Below, one piece after another: positions 18,308-26,359 of a stretch of 45,006 nt of DNA (positions are counted from its first letter, which is position 1; each line of letters opens with the position of its first letter). Origin of the DNA: Bradyrhizobium sp. (GTDB taxonomy: Bacteria > Pseudomonadota > Alphaproteobacteria > Rhizobiales > Xanthobacteraceae). The stretch spans positions 1 to 45,006 of the forward strand of contig NZ_JAUYQU010000084.1 in NCBI RefSeq assembly GCF_030697065.1, written 5' to 3'. A model generated the notes under the pieces. That model worked only from the letters and a program-made list of their open reading frames with translations, ran no database searches and was not told the DNA's origin. The position numbers and the translations under genes were made by a program.

Positions 18308-19282
18308 ATGATTGATTTCCTGGTCTCAAAGCTCCACGACGCGCGGTTCATGACCATGCTGTTCGCCGCGATCGCCGCGAGCGCGACCGCCTACACGCTG
18401 ATCATGCCGCTGTTCGCGGGCGAAGGCCTCGCCAAGCGCATGAAGGCGGTTGCCAGCGAGCGCGAGCGGATCCGGCAGCGCGAACGCGACCGCCTCACCA
18501 AGACCGAGAAGGTGTCGCTGCGGGCCACGCCGAAGCAACTGGTCTCCAGGGTGGTCGAGGACTTCAACCTGACGAAATGGCTGGCGCAGGAAGCCGCGCG
18601 CGACAAGCTGACGATGGCCGGCTATCGCGGCCAGGCGCCCTACATCACCTTCCTGTTCTTCCGCCTGGTGACGCCGATCCTGATGTTCGTCGGCGCGGTG
18701 CTGTATGTCTTCGTGATCTCGCAGATGCAGCAGTCGACGCCGGTGAAGATCGGCATGTGCATTGCGGCCGCCTATCTCGGCCTGCAGGCGCCGATGCTGT
18801 TCCTGAAGAACGCCATCTCGAAGCGCCAGCTCTCGATCAAGCGCGCGTTTCCCGATGCGCTCGATCTGCTGCTGATCTGCATCGAGTCGGGCATGTCGAT
18901 CGAAGTCGCCTTCCGCAAGGTGGCGACCGAGATCGTGAGCCAGTCGGTGGCGCTGTCGGAGGAGTTCACGCTGACCACGGCGGAGCTGTCCTATCTGCAG
19001 GACCGCAAGGTGGCCTATGAAAACCTGGCAAAGCGCACCGGGCTGGAGGGCGTGAAGTCGGTCTGCCTCGCGCTGATGCAGTCGGAACGTTACGGCACCC
19101 CGCTCGGCCAGAGCCTGCGCGTGATGGCGCAGGAAAACCGCGACATGCGCATGATGGAGGCCGAGAAGAAGGCCGCCGCGCTGCCGCCGAAACTGACGGT
19201 GCCGATGATCCTGTTCTTCCTCCCGGTGCTGTTCGTGGTCATCCTCGGGCCGACCGGCATCAAGGTCGCGGAGATGCAGTGA
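18308..19282 (+). CDS. tadC: Inner-membrane platform protein TadC
   Basis: Second T2SSF-type platform protein, 324 residues, standard length. It has an N-terminal helix (15-37), a charged region, two central helices (FFRLVTPILMFVGAVLYVFV and IGMCIAAAYLGLQAPMLFL) and the T2SSF domain (FPDALDLLLICIESGMSIEV, LMQSERYGTPLGQSLRVMAQ), with a final helix (MILFFLPVLFVVILGP). It starts 9 nt after tadB and is last of the plus-strand cpa/tad series. The gap to the convergent tadD (about 90 bp) shows no clear terminator. Confidence 0.95.
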   Translation: MIDFLVSKLHDARFMTMLFAAIAASATAYTLIMPLFAGEGLAKRMKAVASERERIRQRERDRLTKTEKVSLRATPKQLVSRVVEDFNLTKWLAQEAARDKLTMAGYRGQAPYITFLFFRLVTPILMFVGAVLYVFVISQMQQSTPVKIGMCIAAAYLGLQAPMLFLKNAISKRQLSIKRAFPDALDLLLICIESGMSIEVAFRKVATEIVSQSVALSEEFTLTTAELSYLQDRKVAYENLAKRTGLEGVKSVCLALMQSERYGTPLGQSLRVMAQENRDMRMMEAEKKAAALPPKLTVPMILFFLPVLFVVILGPTGIKVAEMQ

Positions 19283-19375
19283 GGTGCGGCCTGGCGACGG
19301 GGCCGATCAGGCCCGAACCGAAAATATCGAAAACAACCCCATGCAATGACAACCAGAGGTATTTAGACACCTCGA

Positions 19376-20203
19376 TCAGTCTCGCCGGTTGAGCTCCGCC
19401 ACCGGCACGGTGCCCGGGCGGCCGCCGCGCGGATTGTCCTTGCGGGCCAGCATCTGCTTCAGATAGCCGACATTGGCGGCGGCTTCCTCCGCCGGCAGGT
19501 CGGCCTTGACGATGCTTTCCGCCTCGGCGAAGCGGCCCTGCAGGCCGACCACGAGGCCCAGATTCTGCCGCACCCGCGCATCGGCGCGCGTGCTGGCGTA
19601 GGCGCGGCGAAGCGTCTCTTCGGCTTTCGGCAGATCCCGGGAAAGAACATAGGACAGGCCGAGATTGGACAGCACCGATGGCTCCTCGGGCATGATCGCC
19701 AGGGCACCGGCATAATAGCGGCGGGCGTCGTCATGGCGGCCGAGCTGATCGAGCGCGGTGCCCTGCACCGATAGAATGCGCCAGTCGGGATTGTCGGGCG
19801 AATGGGCGCGGGAGAGCACGTCGAACGCCCGCTGGGAATTGCCGTTGTCGGCGAGCGCGCGGCCATAGCCGGCGAGCAGCACCTTGTTGCCGGAATTGGC
19901 GATGGTGGCCTGCTCGAACACGGCAACCGCCTGGGCGCGCTGCCCGCTGGCGCGAAGCGCATTGCCGTAGCGCAGCGCCGCATCGACATCCCTGGGATTG
20001 GCGCGGTAGCGCTCGCCGTAGACTTCGACGGCGCGGCGCGGATCGGCCTCGGTGCCGGAACCGGGATGGGCACCGGCTTCGGCTTTGGAGCCGATCGAGC
20101 CGGTGACGTCGGACATGGTCTTACAGCCGCCAAGGCTTGCGGCCAAAATCGCCGTCACGGCCGCGGACGCAAGAAACCGGGCAAGACTGGTGGGCTGACG
20201 CAT
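19376..20203 (-). CDS. tadD: Tad pilus lipoprotein TadD, TPR protein
   Basis: Predicted lipoprotein with tetratricopeptide repeats, 275 residues from the ATG at 20203 (MRQPTSLARFL). The signal ends in the lipobox LGGC, so Cys is the lipidated residue. TPR-like repeats run from about residue 55 to 220 (for example VDAALRYGNALRASGQRAQA, PDWRILSVQGTALDQLGRHD, SVLSNLGLSYVLSRDLPKAE). TadD assists secretin assembly in the Tad pilus. It is convergent to tadC and divergent from the M17 peptidase gene, with a near-CtrA site in the divergent gap. Confidence 0.9.
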   Translation of the reverse strand: MRQPTSLARFLASAAVTAILAASLGGCKTMSDVTGSIGSKAEAGAHPGSGTEADPRRAVEVYGERYRANPRDVDAALRYGNALRASGQRAQAVAVFEQATIANSGNKVLLAGYGRALADNGNSQRAFDVLSRAHSPDNPDWRILSVQGTALDQLGRHDDARRYYAGALAIMPEEPSVLSNLGLSYVLSRDLPKAEETLRRAYASTRADARVRQNLGLVVGLQGRFAEAESIVKADLPAEEAAANVGYLKQMLARKDNPRGGRPGTVPVAELNRRD

Positions 20204-20268
20204 GGCACATAACTCACGATATCGGGCTAATCGACCGAGCCGAACACGCCAGCAATAGACCGTTAACC

Positions 20269-20283
20269 CTAATGTCTGGTTAA
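20269..20283 (-). promoter_or_regulatory. Near-consensus CtrA box upstream of tadD
   Basis: Read on the minus strand: TTAA-CCAGACA-TTAG, correct spacing and one mismatch, about 66-80 bp before the tadD start. A TTAAC follows directly downstream. The site also lies between tadD and the divergent peptidase gene. Confidence 0.35.
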
Positions 20284-20330
20284 TTGGTGCACGACCGCCC
20301 CCGCCCCTGCCATTGGAAGACCAGAACCGC

Positions 20331-21713
20331 ATGCCATCCGTGTTCGAAAACGCGCCTGCCCCGTCAGCCATTCCCATCACCTTTGCGACCAAGGCGACAT
20401 GGGATGCGATCCGCGACAGCCTTGCCGCCGAGAGCAGGCAGTTTGCGCTGGCCAACAATTTTGCCGCCAGGCCCGGGGCCTGCCTGACGCTGCCGTCGGC
20501 GGACGGCCATATCGCGCAGGTGCTGTTCGGGCTCGAGGATGAAGGCAGCAGGTCCCGCGACCTGTTCCGGCCCGGCGCCCTGCCCGGCCTGCTGCCGCCG
20601 GGCGTCTACCGGTTTGCCAATGCGCCGCATGATACGAGGCTCGCCGCGCTGGCCTTCGCGCTCGGCTCCTACCGCTTCAGCCGCTACCGCAAGAACGATG
20701 CGCCCGATGTCCGGCTGGTGCCGCCGGAGGGCGTCGATATCGCCGATATCGCGCGCATGGCGGACGCGGCGACCCTGGCCCGCGACCTCATCAATACGCC
20801 GTCGAACGACATGGGACCGGAAGAGCTGGCGCGCGCAGCCAGCGAACTGGCAACGCGGTTCGGCGCCAGTTTCAACGCCATTATCGGCGACGATCTCGTA
20901 CGGCAGAACTTTCCGCTCATGCATGCCGTGGGCATGGCGTCCACGCGGGCGCCGCGGCTGGTCGATTTCTCCTGGGGCGATCCCGCGCATCCCAGGGTGA
21001 CGCTGGTCGGCAAGGGCGTCTGCTTCGACACCGGCGGGCTCGACCTGAAGCCGTCGGCCGGCATGCTGATCATGAAGAAGGACATGGGCGGCGCCGCCAA
21101 CGTGCTGGCGCTGGCGCAGATGGTGATGGATGCGAAGCTGAAGCTGCGGCTGCGGGTGCTGATCCCGGCGGTGGAGAACGCGGTCGCCGGCAACGCCTTC
21201 CGGCCGCTCGATATCTTCACCTCGCGCAAAGGCCTCACTGTGGAGATCGGCAACACCGACGCCGAGGGACGGCTGGTGCTGGCCGACGCGCTGGCGCTGG
21301 CCTGCGAGGAAAAGCCGGATCTTCTGATCGACATGGGCACCCTGACCGGTGCGGCGCGGGTGGCGCTGGGGCCGGATCTGCCGCCGTTTTACACCAATGA
21401 CGAGGCGCTGGCGCTCGACGTCGCAGCTCACGCGAAAGCGGAGAACGATCCGCTGTGGCGATTGCCGTTGTGGCCTCCTTACGATTCCTGGCTCGATTCG
21501 AAGGTCGCCAACATCACCAACGCGCCGTCGGGCACCTTCGCGGGATCGATCACCTGCGCGCTGTTCCTGCAGCGTTTCGTCGAGGACAAAACGCGCTGGC
21601 TGCACGTCGATATCTACGGCTGGACCCCATCGGCCAAGCCGGCCCGCCCCGAAGGCGGCGAATGCCAGGCCGCCCGCGCGATCTATAAACTGTTGAGCGA
21701 CCGCTATGCATGA
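20331..21713 (+). CDS. Leucyl aminopeptidase family protein (M17)
   Basis: Di-metal cytosolic aminopeptidase, 460 residues from the ATG at 20331 (GGAAGA at 20315-20320 upstream). An upstream in-frame TTG at 20313 is less likely. The catalytic domain shows the metal and active-site set: GKGVCFDTGG (Lys and Asp), MKKDMGGAA (Asp) and the family signature NTDAEGRLVL (308-317, Asp/Glu/Arg). Several paralogues exist in these genomes, so it is not necessarily PepA itself. Its stop overlaps the start of the NlpC/P60 gene by 8 nt, suggesting joint use in peptide or murein-fragment turnover. Confidence 0.94.
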   Translation: MPSVFENAPAPSAIPITFATKATWDAIRDSLAAESRQFALANNFAARPGACLTLPSADGHIAQVLFGLEDEGSRSRDLFRPGALPGLLPPGVYRFANAPHDTRLAALAFALGSYRFSRYRKNDAPDVRLVPPEGVDIADIARMADAATLARDLINTPSNDMGPEELARAASELATRFGASFNAIIGDDLVRQNFPLMHAVGMASTRAPRLVDFSWGDPAHPRVTLVGKGVCFDTGGLDLKPSAGMLIMKKDMGGAANVLALAQMVMDAKLKLRLRVLIPAVENAVAGNAFRPLDIFTSRKGLTVEIGNTDAEGRLVLADALALACEEKPDLLIDMGTLTGAARVALGPDLPPFYTNDEALALDVAAHAKAENDPLWRLPLWPPYDSWLDSKVANITNAPSGTFAGSITCALFLQRFVEDKTRWLHVDIYGWTPSAKPARPEGGECQAARAIYKLLSDRYA

Positions 21714-22551
21714 TCCCCGCCTGACGCCGGCACGCGGCGACCTCGCCGCGAAATACCTCGAAGGCACGGTCACGGCGGCGCGCTTCGTCGCCGGCGAGGA
21801 ATTCGAGGTCTCGGAAGCGATCGCGCCGTTGCGCAGCGGCCCGTCGCCCGATGCCGAACTCGCGACCCAGGCGCTGTTCGGCGAACGCGTCACGGTCTAT
21901 GAACGCGATGGCGAAGGCTTTGCGTGGGGCCAGTTGAATGGCGACGGCTATGTCGGCTGGCTGCCCGACCGGGCGCTGGCAAGACCGGGTGCGGCGGCGA
22001 CGCACAAGGTCACAGCCATCAGGACGTTCGCCTTCCCCGGCCCCTCGATCAAGCTGACGCCGGTCGATAGCCTGAGCCTGGGAACGCCGCTGACGGTGGT
22101 GCGCGAGGAAGGCGCCTTCGCCGTGACGCGCCAAAACTGGTATCTGCCGCGGCAGCACCTCGGCGACATCGATGCGATGGCGGAGGATTTCGTCGCGGTG
22201 GCCGAACGCTTTGTCGGCACGCCCTATCTGTGGGGCGGCAAGAGCAGTCTCGGCATCGATTGCTCGGGCCTCGTGCAGGTCGCATTGAACGCCGCCGGCG
22301 CGGGCTGCCCGCGCGACAGCGACATGCAGCGCGACGCCCTCGGCCGCGCCCTCGATGCGGAGGAAGCCAGCCGATTGCGGCGCGGCGACCTGATCTTCTG
22401 GAACGGCCATGTCGCGATTGCGCGCGACGCCGCGACCATCGTGCACGCCAACGCGCATCACATGGCGACAGCGATCGAAGACGCCCGAGGCGCCATCGCG
22501 CGCATCAAGGCTGCGGGGAGCGAGGTGACCGCGATCAAGCGGCTGACGTGA
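21706..22551 (+). CDS. NlpC/P60 family (C40) cysteine peptidase with SH3 domains
   Basis: Probable cell-wall peptide hydrolase of 281 residues. The N-terminal half has SH3-like repeats (about 34-95, APLRSGPSPDAELATQALFG then GYVGWLPDRAL; and 98-155). The C-terminal NlpC/P60 domain holds the catalytic Cys186 (DCSGLVQ), His235 (NGHVAIA) and His247 (VHAN). No signal peptide is apparent, as in the cytoplasmic dipeptidyl-peptidase VI-like recycling enzymes. With the overlapping M17 aminopeptidase this suggests degradation of murein peptides inside the cell (inference). Confidence 0.93.
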   Translation: MHDPRLTPARGDLAAKYLEGTVTAARFVAGEEFEVSEAIAPLRSGPSPDAELATQALFGERVTVYERDGEGFAWGQLNGDGYVGWLPDRALARPGAAATHKVTAIRTFAFPGPSIKLTPVDSLSLGTPLTVVREEGAFAVTRQNWYLPRQHLGDIDAMAEDFVAVAERFVGTPYLWGGKSSLGIDCSGLVQVALNAAGAGCPRDSDMQRDALGRALDAEEASRLRRGDLIFWNGHVAIARDAATIVHANAHHMATAIEDARGAIARIKAAGSEVTAIKRLT

Positions 22552-22718
22552 ACGCCGCACACGCATCAAATTGGACGATTGGTGCTGCGTCCATACGCGT
22601 GGCAGTGCCAGCACGCCGAGCCTGAAGTGGACGCGGTCGATGTCCTGCGGCAAAGAGAGGACAGCCGGACCGGTCTTCGCCACCATCGCGAGACCGATGC
22701 GACCCTGTCAAGGCAGTC

Positions 22719-23027
22719 TTAACGGCAGACGGTGACGATCCTGCCGTAGACATCCACCACCTGCCTGCATGCGGGCGCGACCACCACCGGCGCCGCCACA
22801 ACCGCTGCACCAGCCGCGACCGCGCCGACCGCCACTGCCCGGCGGGTGGTGCGCCGCGCGACGCCTGCATAACTCATCGGCGTCAGCGGACGCCCGATCC
22901 GGGCTTCGGCGGACGACAGCAGCGATGATTGCGGATCCAGCGGCAGTTGCCCGCTCCACAACAAGGCTGCGCCGCCGAGAATAGTCGCTATCGAGAGATG
23001 GATGAACGTCCTTGATATCCTGGTCAT
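22719..23027 (-). CDS. Small exported or membrane protein, unknown function
   Basis: 102 residues. A hydrophobic N-terminal segment (FIHLSIATILGGAALLWSG) looks like a signal or anchor. A second Ala/Val-rich stretch (AVAVGAVAAGAAVVAAPVVV) is followed by a short tail with two Cys (PACRQVVDVYGRIVTVCR). I do not recognise the family by name. The ATG at 23027 overlaps the stop of the DUF2092 gene (ATGA) and has the strong ribosome site AGGAGG, so the two form an operon. Confidence 0.8.
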   Translation of the reverse strand: MTRISRTFIHLSIATILGGAALLWSGQLPLDPQSSLLSSAEARIGRPLTPMSYAGVARRTTRRAVAVGAVAAGAAVVAAPVVVAPACRQVVDVYGRIVTVCR

Positions 23028-23836
23028 TTCTTTCCTCCTGTCTTGGCGATGCCATGCGGCACTTCGTCGATGTCACCGAGATCGACGAGTTCGATCTTCC
23101 TGGCGGATGTATCCGGCTTGAATGCAAAGGGCTCCGCTGGCAGGTCGGTCTTCCATTCCTTGATGCGCAGCGTGTACTGCGGCGCCGCGCCGATACCCTT
23201 GCTGGTGATCACGTATTTGCGCGGGATCGGCTTGGCGCCGGACTCGATCCAGATCTGCCAGTCGGTATCCAGGTTGCGGAAAGCCAGATGATCGCATTCG
23301 ACGCCATCGACGACGCCCTTGCCGATAACGGCGCTTTGGATGACGTCGGCCATCATGACGTCATAGACGTTGGAAATCAGGAGATCAGCCCCCGGGGCCA
23401 CGACACCGTACTTGTCCCGCAATACATCGATCAATTGATCGGCGGTTCCCGGCGCTTCAATCTGAGCGTAATCCTTGCTGTCCTTGTTGTTGACGGTGAG
23501 CATCTTGCCGTCGAACACGATTTCGATGTCACGATAACCACCCGTGCGGGTGGCCCGAAGCTTGTCAGGTCGGCTGAGTTGCACCTGACCCGAACTCGTG
23601 AACTGGATCTTCTCCACGCTTGGGGTGACTACCTCGATATCGGAGTCGAACGTTACCGACACCGTCTTCTGGCTCGCAACGTAGTCCGACATCGCCTTGA
23701 GAAGTTTTTCGGCGTCGCCGCCTTGCGCCCGCGCCTCGGGCATGAGCGAAATGGCCACAGTCAGGATGGTGCTGACCAAAACCGGCCATCGTGCCACCCG
23801 GCCGATCGATTTGTGTGCTGCTTCCTGCATCTTCAT
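23024..23836 (-). CDS. DUF2092 domain-containing exported protein (LolA-like)
   Basis: Predicted periplasmic protein, 270 residues from the ATG at 23836 (GGGAGAAG upstream). The open frame extends further upstream, but that stretch overlaps the region next to the DUF1254 gene and has no ribosome site. The signal segment (WPVLVSTILTVAISLMPEARA) precedes DUF2092 features such as AEKLLKAMSDYVASQKTVSV, RPDKLRATRTGG, DGVECDHLAFRNLDTDWQIW and RKYVITSKG. The fold is probably LolA/LppX-like, suggesting lipid or hydrophobic-ligand handling; this is inference. It lies 113 nt after the DUF1254 gene on the same strand. Confidence 0.88.
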   Translation of the reverse strand: MKMQEAAHKSIGRVARWPVLVSTILTVAISLMPEARAQGGDAEKLLKAMSDYVASQKTVSVTFDSDIEVVTPSVEKIQFTSSGQVQLSRPDKLRATRTGGYRDIEIVFDGKMLTVNNKDSKDYAQIEAPGTADQLIDVLRDKYGVVAPGADLLISNVYDVMMADVIQSAVIGKGVVDGVECDHLAFRNLDTDWQIWIESGAKPIPRKYVITSKGIGAAPQYTLRIKEWKTDLPAEPFAFKPDTSARKIELVDLGDIDEVPHGIAKTGGKK

Positions 23837-23949
23837 TGACTTCTCCCTTATTTGTTCAGTGACATGATCGCTATCATTGCCATTCTCTCTCCGGACGAGC
23901 GCTGGCGCCGCAATCTGCTCCGTCAACGCATCAAACTTTTGCAGTTTGA

Positions 23950-25380
23950 TCAGGACACCTTCTTCGCGGGCGGAATCTTCCAGGAACCATTGATGATCGA
24001 CGGGTTGTTCTCGCGCGGCCAATACAGACGCAGCATCAGGATGAAATCGCCGGGAGGCGACGGCAGCCAGTTGGATTCCTTGTCTTTGCCCGGCGAGTCG
24101 TTCTGAATGTAGAGATCAACCGAACCGTCCGGATTCGACTTGAGCTTCTCGCGCGCGCTGATCGAATAGCGGTTGAGCGGGTTGTTGACGAAGAAATAGC
24201 CGGAGTCATACATCGTGAGCGACCAAAATCCCTCCGCCGGGGGAAGCTGGCCCTTGGCGAAACGCATCACGTATTTGTTGGCGCCGTTGTATTTGCGGCC
24301 CTCGGCATCCTTCTGCGAGGTCGGATAGACCGCATCCTGCGGCCGGTTGGCCCCAAGCCCGATCGCAGTGATCAGCGCGCGCATCAGGTAGTCGGTCCCG
24401 TAAATACCGGTCTTGGTCGTATAGGCCCATCCGTTTTCGTCGGTGATGGCCTTGTTGACCTTGAACTGGAGCATGATCCGGTCGAAGGCAAGCTCGGGCA
24501 CCCGCTTGACGAAATCCGCCTTGAGCTTGCTGGCATCGAAGTCCTGGCCCGGCACGATGCCGAGCCTGGCAAATTTCGCCAGTTGCGGCGCATCTTCCGC
24601 CGACGGTGGGTTGTCCTTCATCAACTTGCACAACAGCGTGAAGTACGCCACCGCGTCCATGCGGTTGACCTGCTCGCGCACCGCCGTCTTCATGTCGATC
24701 GAAGGATCGACCGTCCCCGGTGGCGGGCTATAGGGCTTGCCGTACGAGCTCAGCGGTACCAGCTTGAACTCATCCTGCAGCTTGTGCACCTCGGCGTAAT
24801 CTTCCGGCGTCCCGGTACAGTAGATGCGCCCGAGCAGCCACACGATGGCGGTACGCGACTTGTATTCCTTGACTCCCGGGGGCAGCGTGCCCTTCCAGCC
24901 AGGGCCGGTGATTGCGTAGGTCTGCGCGCCGGTACCGGTGGTGCGCTTGCCCGGGACCTGGAAGACGCTGGTCCAGCCATCCAGCATCGGCAGCAGGAAA
25001 TAGCGGCCTTTCATGTCGGGAATGCTGAGCACCCACGGCTCCTTGCCGACATCGAAGAAAGATGTCGTGTAGAGCGTGTCGGCATTCGGCGCGGTAACGT
25101 CGCGAAACGATGCATCGGGATATTGCCGCAGCTTGATGATCTGGCCCATCGGCCCGCGCGTTCCGACCGGAGACGCAACGTTGGTGATGACGCGCCGCGT
25201 CATCTCCATGGTCACCAGCGGATAGCCAAAAATGTAGGCATCGGTGGCGAGCAGGAAGTCCTCGACGCCCTCCCCGATCCCGAGGAACGAACCGAGTTCG
25301 GCACGGCTGGCGGTGCTTGCGGAAGCTCCGGCCAGCAGGCTGATGCCGCCCAGGGTGAGATTGCGTCGGGTGATGTTCAT
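23950..25380 (-). CDS. DUF1254/DUF1214 domain-containing exported protein
   Basis: 476 residues from the ATG at 25380 (GGAG upstream). The N-terminus MNITRRNLTLGGISLLAGAS is a twin-arginine-type signal. DUF1254 (about 45-190: AYIFGYPLVTMEMTRRV, NADTLYTTSFFDV, YFLLPMLDGWTSVFQVPGKR) is followed by DUF1214 (about 350-465: FWSLTMYDSGYFFVNNPLNR, then NWLPSPPGDFILMLRLYWP). Proteins of this type are widespread in soil Proteobacteria and their biochemical role is unknown. Likely first gene of an operon with the DUF2092 protein and the small exported protein. Confidence 0.92.
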   Translation of the reverse strand: MNITRRNLTLGGISLLAGASASTASRAELGSFLGIGEGVEDFLLATDAYIFGYPLVTMEMTRRVITNVASPVGTRGPMGQIIKLRQYPDASFRDVTAPNADTLYTTSFFDVGKEPWVLSIPDMKGRYFLLPMLDGWTSVFQVPGKRTTGTGAQTYAITGPGWKGTLPPGVKEYKSRTAIVWLLGRIYCTGTPEDYAEVHKLQDEFKLVPLSSYGKPYSPPPGTVDPSIDMKTAVREQVNRMDAVAYFTLLCKLMKDNPPSAEDAPQLAKFARLGIVPGQDFDASKLKADFVKRVPELAFDRIMLQFKVNKAITDENGWAYTTKTGIYGTDYLMRALITAIGLGANRPQDAVYPTSQKDAEGRKYNGANKYVMRFAKGQLPPAEGFWSLTMYDSGYFFVNNPLNRYSISAREKLKSNPDGSVDLYIQNDSPGKDKESNWLPSPPGDFILMLRLYWPRENNPSIINGSWKIPPAKKVS

Positions 25381-25695
25381 TGAAAATCTCCGTTCAATCG
25401 GATTTTGCTGGTTCAGAAAAAAAACGCTGACGATACCTTGATCGAGACGCCGTGCAAACGGGAAGACGGCGCCGCCGCATGGGCGAGCGACGCATTGGCG
25501 CCGCAAGACGCCGTGGCCGAGGTGAGAATCGCGAGAACATGATTCAGTTTTGTGATGCGCATATGACGTCCGCCCCCGTTACAAAAAGCTCCATCGATCG
25601 CTTTGGTGAGCACTCTCGCGTCAGCCGCAAGAGGCAGAATGATCAGTCGACGTCGCGGCGTCTTGCCATTTCGCGCCAATCATTCCGAGGTTGAG
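25381..25695. other. Region upstream of the DUF1254 gene
   Basis: 315 bp between the DUF1254 gene and the AraC fragment. It contains an 8-A run (about 25416-25424) and, on the minus strand, a 49-codon frame listed separately. No clear terminator or operator was found; the DUF1254 promoter must lie here or within that frame. Confidence 0.4.
25413..25562 (-). CDS. Possible 49-residue exported peptide or gene remnant
   Basis: A short frame starting MRITKLNHVLAILTSATA, which resembles a signal peptide (ending ASLAHAA), followed by only about 20 residues to a stop (GVSIKVSSAFFF). The ATG at 25562 is preceded by GGGGGCGG. The frame ends directly after a run of eight T on this strand, so it could be a gene broken by a homopolymer shift, a leader peptide of the DUF1254 operon, or chance. 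No family recognised. Confidence 0.25.
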   Translation of the reverse strand: MRITKLNHVLAILTSATASCGANASLAHAAAPSSRLHGVSIKVSSAFFF

Positions 25696-26106
25696 TTAAC
25701 CATTGCGAGGTGCCGAGAGGCGCTTGCCTGCCGGCTTCCGGGCAACAGGACCGCATTTCGTGGCACTCTTCCGGGGTGACTGCTGTCGCCGATAGACGAT
25801 GGGTTGGATCTTCATCAAGCGCACGAAGCTGCGGCTGAAGCTGCTGGCACCTGAGAAACCCAAACGAGCAGCGATGTCGGTGATGTTTTCGTCCGATTCC
25901 GCGAGCAGATGGCACGCGGTGTCGAGCCGAACTTCCGCGACGAGCTCTGCGTAGGTGGTGCCCATATCGGCGAGGCGGCGCTGAAGCGAGCGGGCACTGA
26001 TGCCGAGCCGGCGCGCCGTTTGCGGCAGCATCGCACCACCCTGACGCAGCGACGCGGCGATGGCCGCCCGAACAGCGTATCGGGAGGGCGTGCAGACCCG
26101 CTTCAT
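25696..26106 (-). pseudogene. AraC-type regulator fragment (DNA-binding domain only)
   Basis: 136 residues holding a complete AraC-type double helix-turn-helix: LPQTARRLGISARSLQRRLA for the first, ITDIAARLGFSGASSFSRSF for the second, with the following VRLMKIQPIVYRRQ. The sensory N-terminal domain of about 200 residues found in this family is absent. Upstream there is only about 250 bp before a divergent full-length AraC gene, with no matching coding sequence in any frame. I read it as a truncated regulator, though a stand-alone HTH protein cannot be excluded. The C-terminal tail is Arg/Lys-rich. Confidence 0.55.
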
Positions 26107-26359
26107 GATTCGCGCGAAGCCTTGACAGATTGCACAGATTGCGAGTTTTTACCCGGAAAACGCCGAGCCGTATGGCCACTGCGCGCCAAAATTCGACTTC
26201 GCCGGCTGGTGCCGAGGGTAGCACTGGGATGATGCTGCGGTGCAGCGTGGAACGGTTGATCCCGGACTACGCCTAAAGTAGCATGAGGCGAAGGCGCGGT
26301 TGCATCACCCCGGATCAGCCGGGACAGCCGAAAGCCGTGACGCTCCCGGGGGCACAACC

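Noticed and set aside
15564..19282. Assembly error explaining the long TadB
   Set aside because: The frame is continuous, flanking helices are intact, and the insert is a coherent diverged domain with normal codon use rather than a duplicated stretch of cpaC.
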